From contig JAKZZE010000013.1 of assembly GCA_024220505.1 (NCBI GenBank), positions 124,001 to 188,000 of the forward strand: a stretch of DNA of 64,000 nt, read 5' to 3'. Made by a program: the position numbers and the translations under genes. Origin of the DNA: Rhizopus arrhizus. Its lineage: Eukaryota > Mucoromycota > Mucoromycetes > Mucorales > Rhizopodaceae. Positions 43,813 through 54,251 of this stretch are shown here, in pieces (position 1 is the stretch's first letter; each line of letters begins with the position of its first letter). Under the pieces are notes generated by a model. It was given only the letters and a program-made list of their open reading frames with translations. It was not told where the DNA came from and did no database searches.

Positions 43813-44571
43813 TTTTTTTTTAAAAAAAAAGTAAAAGAAAAAAGAGCGAAAAAAAAAGGGGGAATTGTGACTTTTCTGTATGGCCATCATTCACTCACAT
43901 GTTAAATACAAATTTATTAAAGTGTACAAGAGCCTCTCTTTTGCTTTGTTATTTTAATATTTACTACATGATTAAATCAGATATTAAATGAAGCAAATAA
44001 AACACTCTTGATCCATCTTTGATTATTAAAATAATATCGGATGATTAACTAAAGAAACGGAAAGAGTATATTTTCAACCAAAGTATTACATCAATGATTG
44101 ATAAACACAGTGAAATTAAAACAATAGACATAAAAGCATAAATATTTGACTTTTAATTGTTTTCTTTGCGAAATTGAGTCCTTTTAATTCAATAAAGCAA
44201 TAGTTTATTCAACATCAACTATTTGCTTTGATCATTCATATTACAATCGCATTAAATACAAGTCTCATTCAAAGTGAATAATAAACGAATAGAATGTTTA
44301 AAAGTGCAGTAATACAATAACAAATGTTATAAATAGTATTCAAACAATACACAAAGATTTAAAGTAAATCAGTTTCCAGTATACTGGATTCGCTGTGTAT
44401 GGATCCTTGATAACAATCTGTCACCCGATAAAAAAATTAACAAAAAAAAAAAAAAAAAGATCAAAATCATCTTGTCTCCGATCTTTGCATACAATCAAAA
44501 AAAAAAAAATAGATTAATTTTTTCTTCTTCCTCTTTACTGCTTTGCTTTGCCCTCCCCACTCTTTTTCACA
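43813..44571. other. Divergent intergenic region between the HAD gene and etf-qo
   Basis: AT-rich, no coding sequence. A C/T-rich stretch (44521-44569) leads into the ETF-QO start codon. Confidence 0.5.
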
Positions 44572-46559
44572 ATGTTCGGAAATAAAACATGTCGTTTACG
44601 TACAATGATACCACGTATAGCAGCAACCAATATTGTTCGTCGTGTGATTCAACCTTCGACTGCCATTCGTCTGACTGCAGCTCGTCACTTGTCTCAATCT
44701 TCTTCTCACCCCATTTGGCTTCCGATGGATCGCAACAACTTGGACAAGGACGATCCCAGAAGAGCTGAGGCTTTTGAAGACGAAACAGACGTGGTCATCG
44801 TAGGTGGTGGTCCTGCTGGTTTGTCTGCTGCTATTCGTCTCAAGCAACTCGCCAACGCACAAGACAAGGAAGTACGAGTGATGGTCGTCGAAAAGGCTGG
44901 TGAGTTGGGCGCACACTCTCTTTCAGGTGCTGTCTTGGAACCCAGGGCCCTGGATGAATTGATCCCTGACTGGAAAGAAAAGGGTGCACCCCTGAATACA
45001 CCCGTGACACATGATTCGATGCGATTCCTGACCAAATCCCTCTCGATTCCTTTACCTCATCCTCCTCAAATGAATAACAAAGGAAACTATATCGTCTCTT
45101 TAAATAACTTTGTCAAATGGCTTGGTGAACAGGCAGAAGAATTGGGTGTGGAGATCTATCCTGGATTTGCTGCGAGTGATATACTTTATAATGAGGATGG
45201 AAGCGTACGTGGCGTTGCATTGAATGATGTTGGATTAGATAAAAACTTTGAACCCAAGGTAAGATGATGAATAATCAAACAATCTTTATAACAATTATAT
45301 CTACAGGATACATATGAAAGAGGTATGCAAATCAAAGCCAAGGTCACTCTTCTCGGCGAAGGCTGTCACGGTTCACTTACGAAGTCACTCACCAAGAAGT
45401 TTGATTTAAGAAAAGAGAGTGGACCTCAAAAGTATGGTCTTGGACTTAAGGAAGTATGGGAAGTTTCCCCTGAAAAGCACAAACCGGGTCATGTCATTCA
45501 TTCTGTCGGTTGGCCAGTAGATATGCACACTTACGGTGGTAGCTTCCTCTATCACTTTGAACCTGAACGTCATTTGGTTGCTATTGGTTTCGTAGTTGGT
45601 TTAGATTATGAAAACCCATACTTGAATCCATACAAGACCTTTCAGATGTTTAAGCATCATCCTTCTATCAAATCTCTTTTGGAAGGCGGTAAATGTATCT
45701 CTTATGGTGCAAGAGCCCTCAATGAAGGTGGATATCAATCGATCCCTAAGCTTGTATTCCCTGGTGGTGCCTTGATCGGTTGTACCGCCGGTTTTTTGAA
45801 CGTGCCAAAGATCAAGGGCACACATACAGCCATGAAATCCGGTATGCTGGCTGCCGAGTCTGCCTTTGATCGTTTGTTTGAAGAAGAAGGAGCGATTGTT
45901 TTGGATAATTATGAAGACAAGATCAAGAACTCATGGGTTTATGATGAATTGTATCAAGTACGTAATATAATTCCCTCATTCCACAGTCCACTTGGTTTAT
46001 ATGGTGGTCTTGCTTATTCCGGCTTGGATGCCCTTCTTTTGAAGGGTCGTGTTCCCTGGACATTTAAACACAAGAAGGCAGATTGGGAATGCATGAAGAC
46101 AGCAGCGTAAGTAATGATGGAATAAGCAGTAGTGATACTCATCTTATTCTGTAGTGAATCTAAGCCTATTGATTACCCTAAGCCTGATGGTGTCACCTCA
46201 TTTGACTTGTTAACCAACGTATCTCGTACAGGCACAAACCACGCAGAAAATCAACCTGTTCATTTACGTATCCGTGATACTAAAAAGCCCGTCGAAAGAA
46301 ATTTAGCCATCTTTGATGGACCTGAGAACCGTTTCTGTCCTGGTAAGTCAAGGTTTTATTGACAGAATAATTTATTAATCGTTTATTAGCTGGTGTTTAT
46401 GAATATGTTGAAGATGAAAATAAGCCAGGAGAAAAACGACTTCAGATCAATTCTCAAAATTGTATTCACTGCAAAACGTGCGATATCAAAGATCCCTCAC
46501 AAAACATTGACTGGACTGTGCCCGAAGGTGGAGGAGGACCTCAATATGTCTGGACTTAA
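44572..46559 (+). CDS. Electron transfer flavoprotein-ubiquinone oxidoreductase (ETF-QO)
   Basis: Four exons (44572-45258, 45307-46106, 46155-46342, 46390-46559) give 614 aa, the usual length. A basic N-terminal presequence (about 1-40) is followed by the FAD-binding motif [14 protein letters not shown] (GGGPAG at 78-83). The C-terminal [4Fe-4S] site is clear: one Cys in RFCPAGVYE and three in CIHCKTC (583, 586, 589). The enzyme takes electrons from reduced ETF and passes them to ubiquinone in the inner mitochondrial membrane, serving fatty-acid and amino-acid oxidation. The ATG at 44572 is chosen; the frame is open a little further upstream but without another ATG. Yeast Cir2 is the homologue. 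Confidence 0.95.
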
Positions 46560-47108
46560 AATTTATCAAATCAACTAATAACCCCTTATCGTCTGTACAC
46601 ATGCACTTGCTCAAAATGATATCGCAATTTAGAAGTTTAATATGTCGCATTTATATAAAAAAATACATGTTGCACTATTGAAAAAATGATATTGCATAAA
46701 ATGACTGGTGAACCTTTTATTTATTTTTGCTTTTTAGCAGTTTAGTATATATTAGTATAAAGAAGGGGAAGGAATAGCTTATGGGATATATGTTTTTACT
46801 AACTAGGGGTATCAAATATATTTTATGCAGTAGAGCTTAGTAACACTTCTTTGTTCATGATCTGTTTCATAATATCCATCGTTAATGCTTTTATCCTATA
46901 TAAATGTTTGATTTGAATACAAGTTCCCGTGAAGCTAAATATTTACCATTCTATTTGATTTGAATTTAAGCAGACTTCCTTTTGCTTTGTTGCCTCTTTA
47001 ATTTCATCAAACCTTTCTTCGATCATTGCTTTGTATTGAATGAACCTTGCTTCCTGTCGATTCACACATTGCTACAGTTTATTAATACATGGAATGATAT
47101 TAGCATTG
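46560..47108. other. Intergenic region between convergent genes
   Basis: 3' flanks of ETF-QO and of the small unknown gene. AT-rich, nothing else seen. Confidence 0.5.
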
Positions 47109-47587
47109 TTATGTTACATAAAGTAAAGCTAATTGATAAGCAACATAGTCATGCTGTGTCAAGTTTAAATCATGATAAAGCCTGGCGGCAACAACATACA
47201 ATTGATTGAGTGTAGCATTTTGGTCGATGGATGTGATTGGCTCATTCAATATATACTCTGCAGCCTTTGCAAAGTGTCGCTGATGCTTTCTTATATGAGA
47301 TGGATAACGTTGGATATCTGCTTGAATTAAAAATATTTGTTGCTCTATCATTGGATTCGAAAGTCTACCTGCTTTTTTTAATAAAAGTTCAAGTTGACTT
47401 AGTTGCTTTAATACGTGTATTTCAGTAGAAAAATCACAATCAGCTAAAAGGGGTTGTTTTAATTGTAAACTAACTATACCAAAATATTAAAAATAAATAA
47501 AAAGCAGTTTATAAGTTTGCTTTTACTCTTTTTAAAGGAAGCAAATTGCACATTTCTTATAGGCAATGAAGTTGTTAATTTACTCAT
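47109..47587 (-). CDS. Small protein of unknown function
   Basis: Two exons (47587-47527 and 47473-47109) with good splice sites give a 141-aa protein. I do not recognise the family. It starts MSKLTTSLPIRNVQF and is largely alpha-helical in appearance, with Leu/Gln-rich segments (LKQLSQLELLLKKAG, then a block rich in His and Arg: YPSHIRKHQRHFAKAAEY). No signal peptide, TM segment or metal-binding cluster is evident. It is transcribed in the same direction as the PLD gene, whose stop codon is 153 bp upstream of this start. Confidence 0.6.
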
Positions 47588-47740
47588 TAAGAAAAAAAAA
47601 GGGGGAATACAAAGAAAACATGTGAATAAAATAGAATATTTTGAAATATAAGCTAAAATACACTTTACTATTCATTGATTAAGCTGAGCAAGTAAAAAAA
47701 AAAAAAGCAGTGTTTTCTCTACGCAAGATATATCACTGTT

Positions 47741-50700
47741 CTAAGTGTATAACTCTTGAACAGCTGCACCAACAACAGGTATTGAATCACCTTGCAAGTC
47801 TTCATAGCACAAGAATTTTGTTGGAAATTCAACAAGATGACCACGAATCGTATCCAAATGTTTTCTAATTTCATCTACAGTCATATTAGGATCTTGAACA
47901 TGGCCTAAGTTAATCTTTTCTGGGTCAGGGTAAAATGCATGATATTCTTCCCAGTTTGTAACTAGATAAAAGGTGTCGATTAGTTATAGTGCTTTATATG
48001 CATTGTATCAAGTACTTGTATCATCAGGAACACAATGAAACACTTCACGGAATGCATTTGTATTTGTAGCTGCTGTTCTATTCCATCTGACCAATGTTTC
48101 ATCATCTAAAGGATCCATTACCCAATAGTCTTCTTTTGTTTGTGTTAGGTCAGTTTGAGGTACAGGCAAGGGTAACATGGCTGGTGTCACAAAATCCATT
48201 TCTTGTTCTTTAAGCAATCCTAAATGTTCTTTCCATAGTTGACGACGAAGAGTAGCTGCAAATCTACTTGCTTGATACTATAAAGCAACGTTAACTTTTC
48301 TGTTGAAATGGAATGCTTCATAATTTACAGGTTCATTATTCATTCTAGATTGTATCATCTCTCTATCTTCAACAATCAAAGCAATTTCAGAATCACGATC
48401 ACCACATTGTGAGCGATCATTGAGATTAGCAGAGCCCATGATAACAACACGATCGTCTGCAATCAACAATTTTCCATGAATATACAATTCCTCAGTCACA
48501 TAATCACTCGCCTCTTGCTTTTGGCTTGCTTCATTTCTTGGTTGATAGTCGGCTCTATCCTGTACCCAAGGTTCATTTAATAATCCACCTCCCATCCCAT
48601 CAGGAGCGATTGAACCAGGGGCAATAAATCCTTCCAATCCCGGACGATCCTCAGGTAAAACAAATCCAGCAGGCGGCAAAGGTTTCTCATCCGCTTCTTC
48701 CTTGTTTTGTAAAATGGCTCTACCGTAGTGATCTAAATGCGTATAGCCTGCGTCTCTGGCCATCATTTCTTCTACAAGTGGTCGATTGATTCGATCATAA
48801 TTTCGTAAGCTGTAAAATCGAATATATTCCTTTGGGTCAATGCCCACTTTTTCAAGCTTGTTGATAATACTCTTGGGTCCACTACAAATGGACACATACT
48901 GGTAATACATGACTAACCTAGCATAAAATCGATTAAACAATGATATGTGTAGATTTGACTGATATTTTACCTTGCTGTTGCAGCTTCCTTTGTGCTTAAT
49001 TCAGCAGGGAATGCAGGCATAAGTGGGATTAACACAAACACTTTAAACTTTTCCTTTTCTTCATGTGCTCTAATAATACGCTTTACAATAGCGTCACCAA
49101 TTTGATTTTTTATAATATAACTGCTGTCTTTCTCTGTCGTTGTAACTAGAAAAAGTTGTGTTATTTTTCTTTTCTTTTTGAAATAAACTTACTAAAGAAT
49201 TGATTTTCAATATAAATATAATGTCTTGCTTGAGAGATGACATCAATATAGGCATTTTGAATAGAATGCTTTCAAACCGTTAATATAAAGCTGACAATAA
49301 CACACAAAAAAATGATTACCTCTAATGGTATACCCGAGCTCCACTCAGCACTACTTCTAAGCACTTGAACCCTGCATGTTCCCTGAACACCATGTGTTGC
49401 ATGAGGAAAATGATGGGATCGAAGTAATCTATTTTCCAGTGAAATTTTAAAGTTTTGATAACTACTGTAACCACCAGCTGGAGGTTTCAAGAAGGGTGCG
49501 TTTTGTTTATCTAATGATTTAGACTGTTTTATAAAGTTCCATCGATCGCAAAAATGGCGTGAAACATCCAAGACAGGTTTACCAAGCTATTGTTTTAAAA
49601 GTTATTTTTTTTTCTTGACTTGTAAAAAAGGAATTTACCACACATAAAGCCATATCATGCCAAGGCATACGAGGAATAATAGTTTTGTCAACTAATCTCA
49701 TATCCCATTCTTTTACTATATTCACACTGTTGAATAACGTTTCTCTTCGTGTGAACACTTTTTGCTTTTACCATTAATAAAATCCTTTAGACGTGCGTCA
49801 CTGTAATCTTGTCCAGGATATATTTCTAATGTTGGATCAGACGAATAATTGAAATCGGCTAAACGGTGATCGTGTGTATCCCAACGACTATCAAAGACAT
49901 AAGTTAACTCTGAACACTTTCATGTCATATCCTTACCCAAAGCATAAATCGATGCCTCCAACAAAAGCTATACGGTTATCTATGACAACAAACTTTTCAT
50001 GATGTGACCAAAAGAATGTACCTCCAACTGCATGATCAGGATGTCTTTGAACTAGAAAGAATTAAATAAAGTCTATGAGCTCATCTGAACCTTCACTTTA
50101 CCTATAATGTTTTCATGTAGTGCTTGTAGTGATTTCTTTGTATGTGCACTGTCTAATGTCATGGCCATTTCTACTTCCTAACACAATCATTTCAACACTT
50201 CATACTTTTCTATTCTATTTCTCTTACTTTGTATACAACAATATAAATCAACACTCCTTCCTCTGCTTTTCTTTTTAATAAAGCATCTATTCTATATTCT
50301 GGATATTTGGCTGGTGGTCTTCGAAGGTACTAGTAACAAAAAATAAGCTTTTCTTCAACTCTCAAAGGATTTCTTACCAATTCTGGGGACTTTTTTTTTA
50401 AAAAAAAAAATAATAGAAAAAAAGTAAGCCAACTAAATTTAATATTCTTCTTTTATACTTTACCAACCACCAATCCTCGATGAATATAACTTCTTTTGCA
50501 TTTTCAATCGCTTCAGATACAGCCCTAATATATATTTATTAATATGTCTATACACGCGTATCAAACATGGTGCCCTGAACTCACCAACAATAATCATGTC
50601 CATCAATAAAAAACTTAACCATGGCATCATGTCGTACAGGAGCAAATGAATCATATCGATGTCCTTCTGCTAAATACTCTTCTTCATCATCATCCTCTTG

Positions 50701-50784
50701 GCTTGCTTCAGGATTAATAATACAACTCACTGTCTCTCTAAGTTTATGCTTGACTTTGTTTGCTAAATGGTTTAACACTGGCAT
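47741..50784 (-). CDS. Phospholipase D, two-HKD type (PLD1/Spo14-related, without PX-PH)
   Basis: Fourteen exons give 782 aa: 50784-50585, 50524-50464, 50389-50378, 50329-50228, 50177-50102, 50051-49937, 49887-49772, 49715-49639, 49586-49320, 49268-49193, 49145-48971, 48917-48329, 48277-48016, 47961-47741. The catalytic HKD motifs are HHEKFVVID (His168, Lys170, Asp175) and YIHGKLLIADD (His573, Lys575, Asp580), each followed by the usual GG or GSAN stretch. PLD cleaves phosphatidylcholine to phosphatidic acid and choline. The PX and PH domains of yeast Spo14 are absent, so membrane targeting must differ. Exon 3 is a 12-nt micro-exon encoding SPEL just after EDWWL. The intron at 48278-48328 is 51 nt. 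Confidence 0.92.
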
Positions 50785-51456
50785 TTTATAGAAGAAAAAG
50801 TAAAGAAAAAAAAAGATAAAAGGTGAAAAAAAAACGACATTTATCGCTTTATCGGAAACTGACCTCATAAATGTGGATGAGGTAGTACAAAAAAACAATA
50901 AAATAATCAGTGTGATTATCCGAGCCACAATAAGAAAAAAAAAAAAAAGGAGAGATATTTTTAGACTTTTTTTTGACCTTATTTCATCATTACTTGTTCC
51001 ATTGAAGACAGTGACCATTCAATTTAAAAGAGATGAATACATTTATTATCCATTTGAATTATATACTTGATAGAATCAGAATGTAATGTACTATTAGTAA
51101 TCATGCACAGAAAGAAATAAAAAAAAAAAAATCAAGCTAAATCTGATAGTTGTATGCCATTGTTTCGTCATAGTCATTAGGTGTTTAAGTAATACCTTCC
51201 TTTTTTTGAATTGCCAAGGAAGTTGACAGCGCATTGTGTCTTTAATAATGCACAACTTCATTTAAGGCTCTTTTTATAATGGTTACAGAGATTGAAGCAC
51301 TTGTTGATTCATAATGATAAAATGGATAAATAAGTACGGTCATTAGATGTTTATTTTAATATGTGATATCAAAGAAGAGAATGAAAAAAAAAAAAAATGA
51401 AGAGGGGGGAATAAGCTAAATGTTTACATGCTTTGTTTGATAAAAACGATTTCTTT
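50785..51456. other. Intergenic region between PLD and NHX1-like gene
   Basis: No gene is supported. Upstream sequence of the PLD gene and 3' flank of the NHX gene, AT-rich with A/T runs. Confidence 0.5.
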
Positions 51457-53489
51457 TTACACTTCTTCATCAGATCCTTCAGTCGGTGAACGACCAAACA
51501 TTCTTCCAGATCCAACTACAATGTTTGATGACGAACGACCTCTATTATTATTTGCTGAAGAAGCTTTAACAGAGTTAAGGGTCACTGCGTCACTTTGATC
51601 ATCATCATTCAAACGAAACGAATGAATGCCATCCAACATACTTCGATTCACCCTTTCCATCTTTCTTCTCTTCTCTTTCCAATAATCAGCCAGCGATTGA
51701 TTTCTTTGTACATGTTTCTTCGTGAGAGCAGGTTTAAGCCATTTCTCATCAAATGATACAAACCAGTGAGGTGCTCGGTCTTCCAGGATAGGCTCACCCA
51801 GTGGACCAGAGAGTAAGCTTCCGATCGAGACATCATTCTCGTCATACTGTTTTCTGTTATTATTATGTGCGCTTGTTGACTCTGCATTCATGTTCAATCG
51901 CTGATATCTTCCTCTGTCATCCTCTTCTTCTTCACTACCAGATTCATCTGGTTCAACAACACCCGTCTTAACATCCAAAATCTGAAGCATACGGCTCGTT
52001 GTTCCACCAAACAATAACACTGTCAACACGACTACGGCCAATATTGTCGTTCGCATCGCAGGCGCACTCTCACCTGTGATGCCTGAAGCTAACGCAAATG
52101 CAACAGCACCTCGAAGGCCAGCCCAAAAGAGCATCATCTGATGATTTTTAGGTATCTGTTCAGGGTTGCCGAATGCTCGACAGATTGCATTGATCAATGT
52201 CGATAAGGGTGCAACTGAGGCATATCGAGCAACACAGATGAAGGCCAGAGTGACAAGGATAAAGAGTGGTTTGTAGTCCAAATCGTCCTGAGTGAATAAA
52301 TTAATACCTAAATAGATAAAGATAAAGTTTTCAGATAGTTGAGATGGTATTTGGCACATGGCTTTGGTGGCTCGTTTGCTCTTCAATGAGAGATTATCAT
52401 AGGCATAGTGCTTAAGTGTAATGCCTGTGAAAAGTAACGTGACAATACCAGACATCTGGATAGCATTGGAAAGAAAATAGCTACTGTAGGCCATCAATAG
52501 AACAAGACAGGCTTCGATGCTTGGAAATCGATACAGTTGAGAAAATTTCATGGTCAATGCTACAAGTACACCACATAGAATACCGATCAATGTTGAGGCC
52601 CAAAAGACGCCTAGAAAGAGCCCGATGCCTTTAATTATATTCACGGCGTGCAAGTCTTGACCACGAAATTGACGAAGGGTACTAAAGATCATGTTAAAGT
52701 AAGGTGACGCAATATATCATGTTCAATTTTACTCTGATAAAACAATAGCAACTGCATCATTCAACAAAGATTCACCAGAGATGATAGAAAATAGTTGTGG
52801 GTCAACATGTAATTGATTGAAAATGGCCAAGATCGTTACTGGATCTGTAGCTGATAAAATAGATCCAAAAATCATGCTATCCAAAAAGCTGATGCTAAGT
52901 CCTTCGGGGTTGATCAAAGCATAAACAAATGTTAAAACTCTAAGATGTCGCTCAGTTTCTTTTATGCACCGCATTGTTCTTTTGCTCTTACCCAGTAACA
53001 ACAGCACAAATAAAAGTACCAACCATTGCAAATATTAAAATTGTACCAAAATTTAAAAAGAAATTACGCTATATAAAAGTTAGTTTTCTTCTTTTCTTTT
53101 TTTTACAGTAAATCAACTTGTATCTTACTCGTTTCAGCTCATATCCCGAGTTTAAAATGATGGGCGGAAGAAGCAAATTGAAAAAGAACCCTTCTTTAAA
53201 TTTGACCATACCTTGAATAATGGTTCCAGGTGCAAGTTTGATAGCTAGACCCACGATCATACCTGTGAATTTGGTTAGATATGATGTCTTATTCAGGACT
53301 TGAACGAAACCTGCCTGCCATAATAGATATAACCGTCTCGTGTATGGCTCGAATCTTTCTTAGTTGCAAAAAGTAACTTGTCCATAAAGCACCCATGAGC
53401 AGTGTAATAAATATTAAAAGAGCCCAGGAAGAGTACATTTCTTCTTCCATCGGTTGGTCATTCGCTATCGTCCCATTATTCGAGTCCAT
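51457..53489 (-). CDS. nhx1: Endosomal/vacuolar Na+(K+)/H+ exchanger, Nhx1/NHE6-type
   Basis: Five exons (53489-53315, 53262-53129, 53068-52992, 52939-52733, 52681-51457) give 605 aa. About 12 hydrophobic segments belong to the CPA1 exchanger fold. [20 protein letters not shown] is the amiloride-site region, [11 protein letters not shown] and [13 protein letters not shown] carry the ion-binding acidic residues, and [15 protein letters not shown] is the family signature. The C-terminal 170 residues are a hydrophilic cytosolic tail. Such exchangers regulate pH and cation content of endosomes and vacuole and affect trafficking. Intron 1 seems to start with GC (G|GCAGGT) rather than GT; this is the only join found that keeps frame with the conserved MIVGLAIKL. 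Confidence 0.92.
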
Positions 53490-54026
53490 TTATAAATGAT
53501 TAAGAAAAAAAAGGCCAAGATATTTTAATTCAAAAGGCATTATTAAAGCGTCACTGGTCTTGGCGGAGATTTTTCGCTGCTGAGAGCCATAGTAATTGAA
53601 CCGTAGGACTCAATGGGACATGATTTTTTTTACCTCCGACAAAATTTTATGAGGCAATTTCCTTTTCGAATTTTTTTTCAAGCACTGATGAGTCCTATCA
53701 CTTCAGAAAATGAGAATACTTATTAAAAAACTGAAGTATTCACCTGTCGGGTCTCATCGTAACAGATCCTAATATTGACTTATCAAAGTTGAACTTTTGA
53801 CAGTTGAGTGTAATTACCCAAAGAAAGATCCAAACGCCTAAAGGGTTGACATGATTTAAAGAGATAAGACAAAATCAACGAAGCCATCAATAAAGGCTAC
53901 TCATTATGACTAATAGTTGTTGGGTTCAAAGTGTTTAAGCTGGTTTATTGAGAAGAGGTAAAATTATATAAGTGTGCGCTTTCCAGACTTTTTTTAGCGC
54001 ATACCTTATTTTTTTTATTCTATAAA
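53490..54026. other. Intergenic region
   Basis: No gene is supported. A TATA-like element (ATTATATAAG, near 53963) lies about 60 nt upstream of the short ORF at 54027. Confidence 0.4.
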
Positions 54027-54251
54027 ATGATGAACAATAACAAGCAATCAAGCAGTCAAAGGACAACAGTTGCCAATCCAACTCTGCAACGCATGATAGA
54101 TAACAATGCTTCTATAAAATATAGTAACCAGATGATTATTTTTCAAAGCATGGGCAGTCGGCCAGTCAATACTACTAAAGCTTACTCAAGAAAGCAAGAT
54201 AAATGGAAGGCAATATTTCAACTTGCTATTACTCAATATAAACACCCTTAG
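54027..54251 (+). pseudogene. Truncated N-terminus of a Crypton/Ndc10-like or tyrosine-recombinase-like protein
   Basis: A 74-codon ORF. Its first two thirds read TTVANPTLQRMIDNNA and then RPVNTTKAYSRKQDKWKA, a pattern I associate with the N-terminal core-binding region of Crypton/Ndc10-type tyrosine recombinase-like proteins (NTxKAYxxxQxxWxxWC) that are multicopy in Mucorales. After KWKA the frame runs into unrelated sequence and stops. Promoter-like sequence and the start codon are kept, so the 5' end seems intact and the rest is lost. Assignment is by recall of the motif and should be treated as tentative. Confidence 0.4.

Noticed and set aside
43813..43890. Upstream start of the HAD phosphatase at 43890
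   Set aside because: The extra residues are mostly Phe/Lys from homopolymers and precede the conserved start of the domain.
49743..49771. A 29-nt intron in the PLD gene that would add ETLFNS to the protein
   Set aside because: Too short for a spliceosomal intron; a 56-nt intron ending at 49716 gives a frame that joins DFIN to VKEWDMR and fits the family better.
50785..51018. Upstream start of the PLD frame at 51018
   Set aside because: The extension is low-complexity Phe/Ile sequence; MPVLNHLANK at 50784 is a plausible N-terminus.
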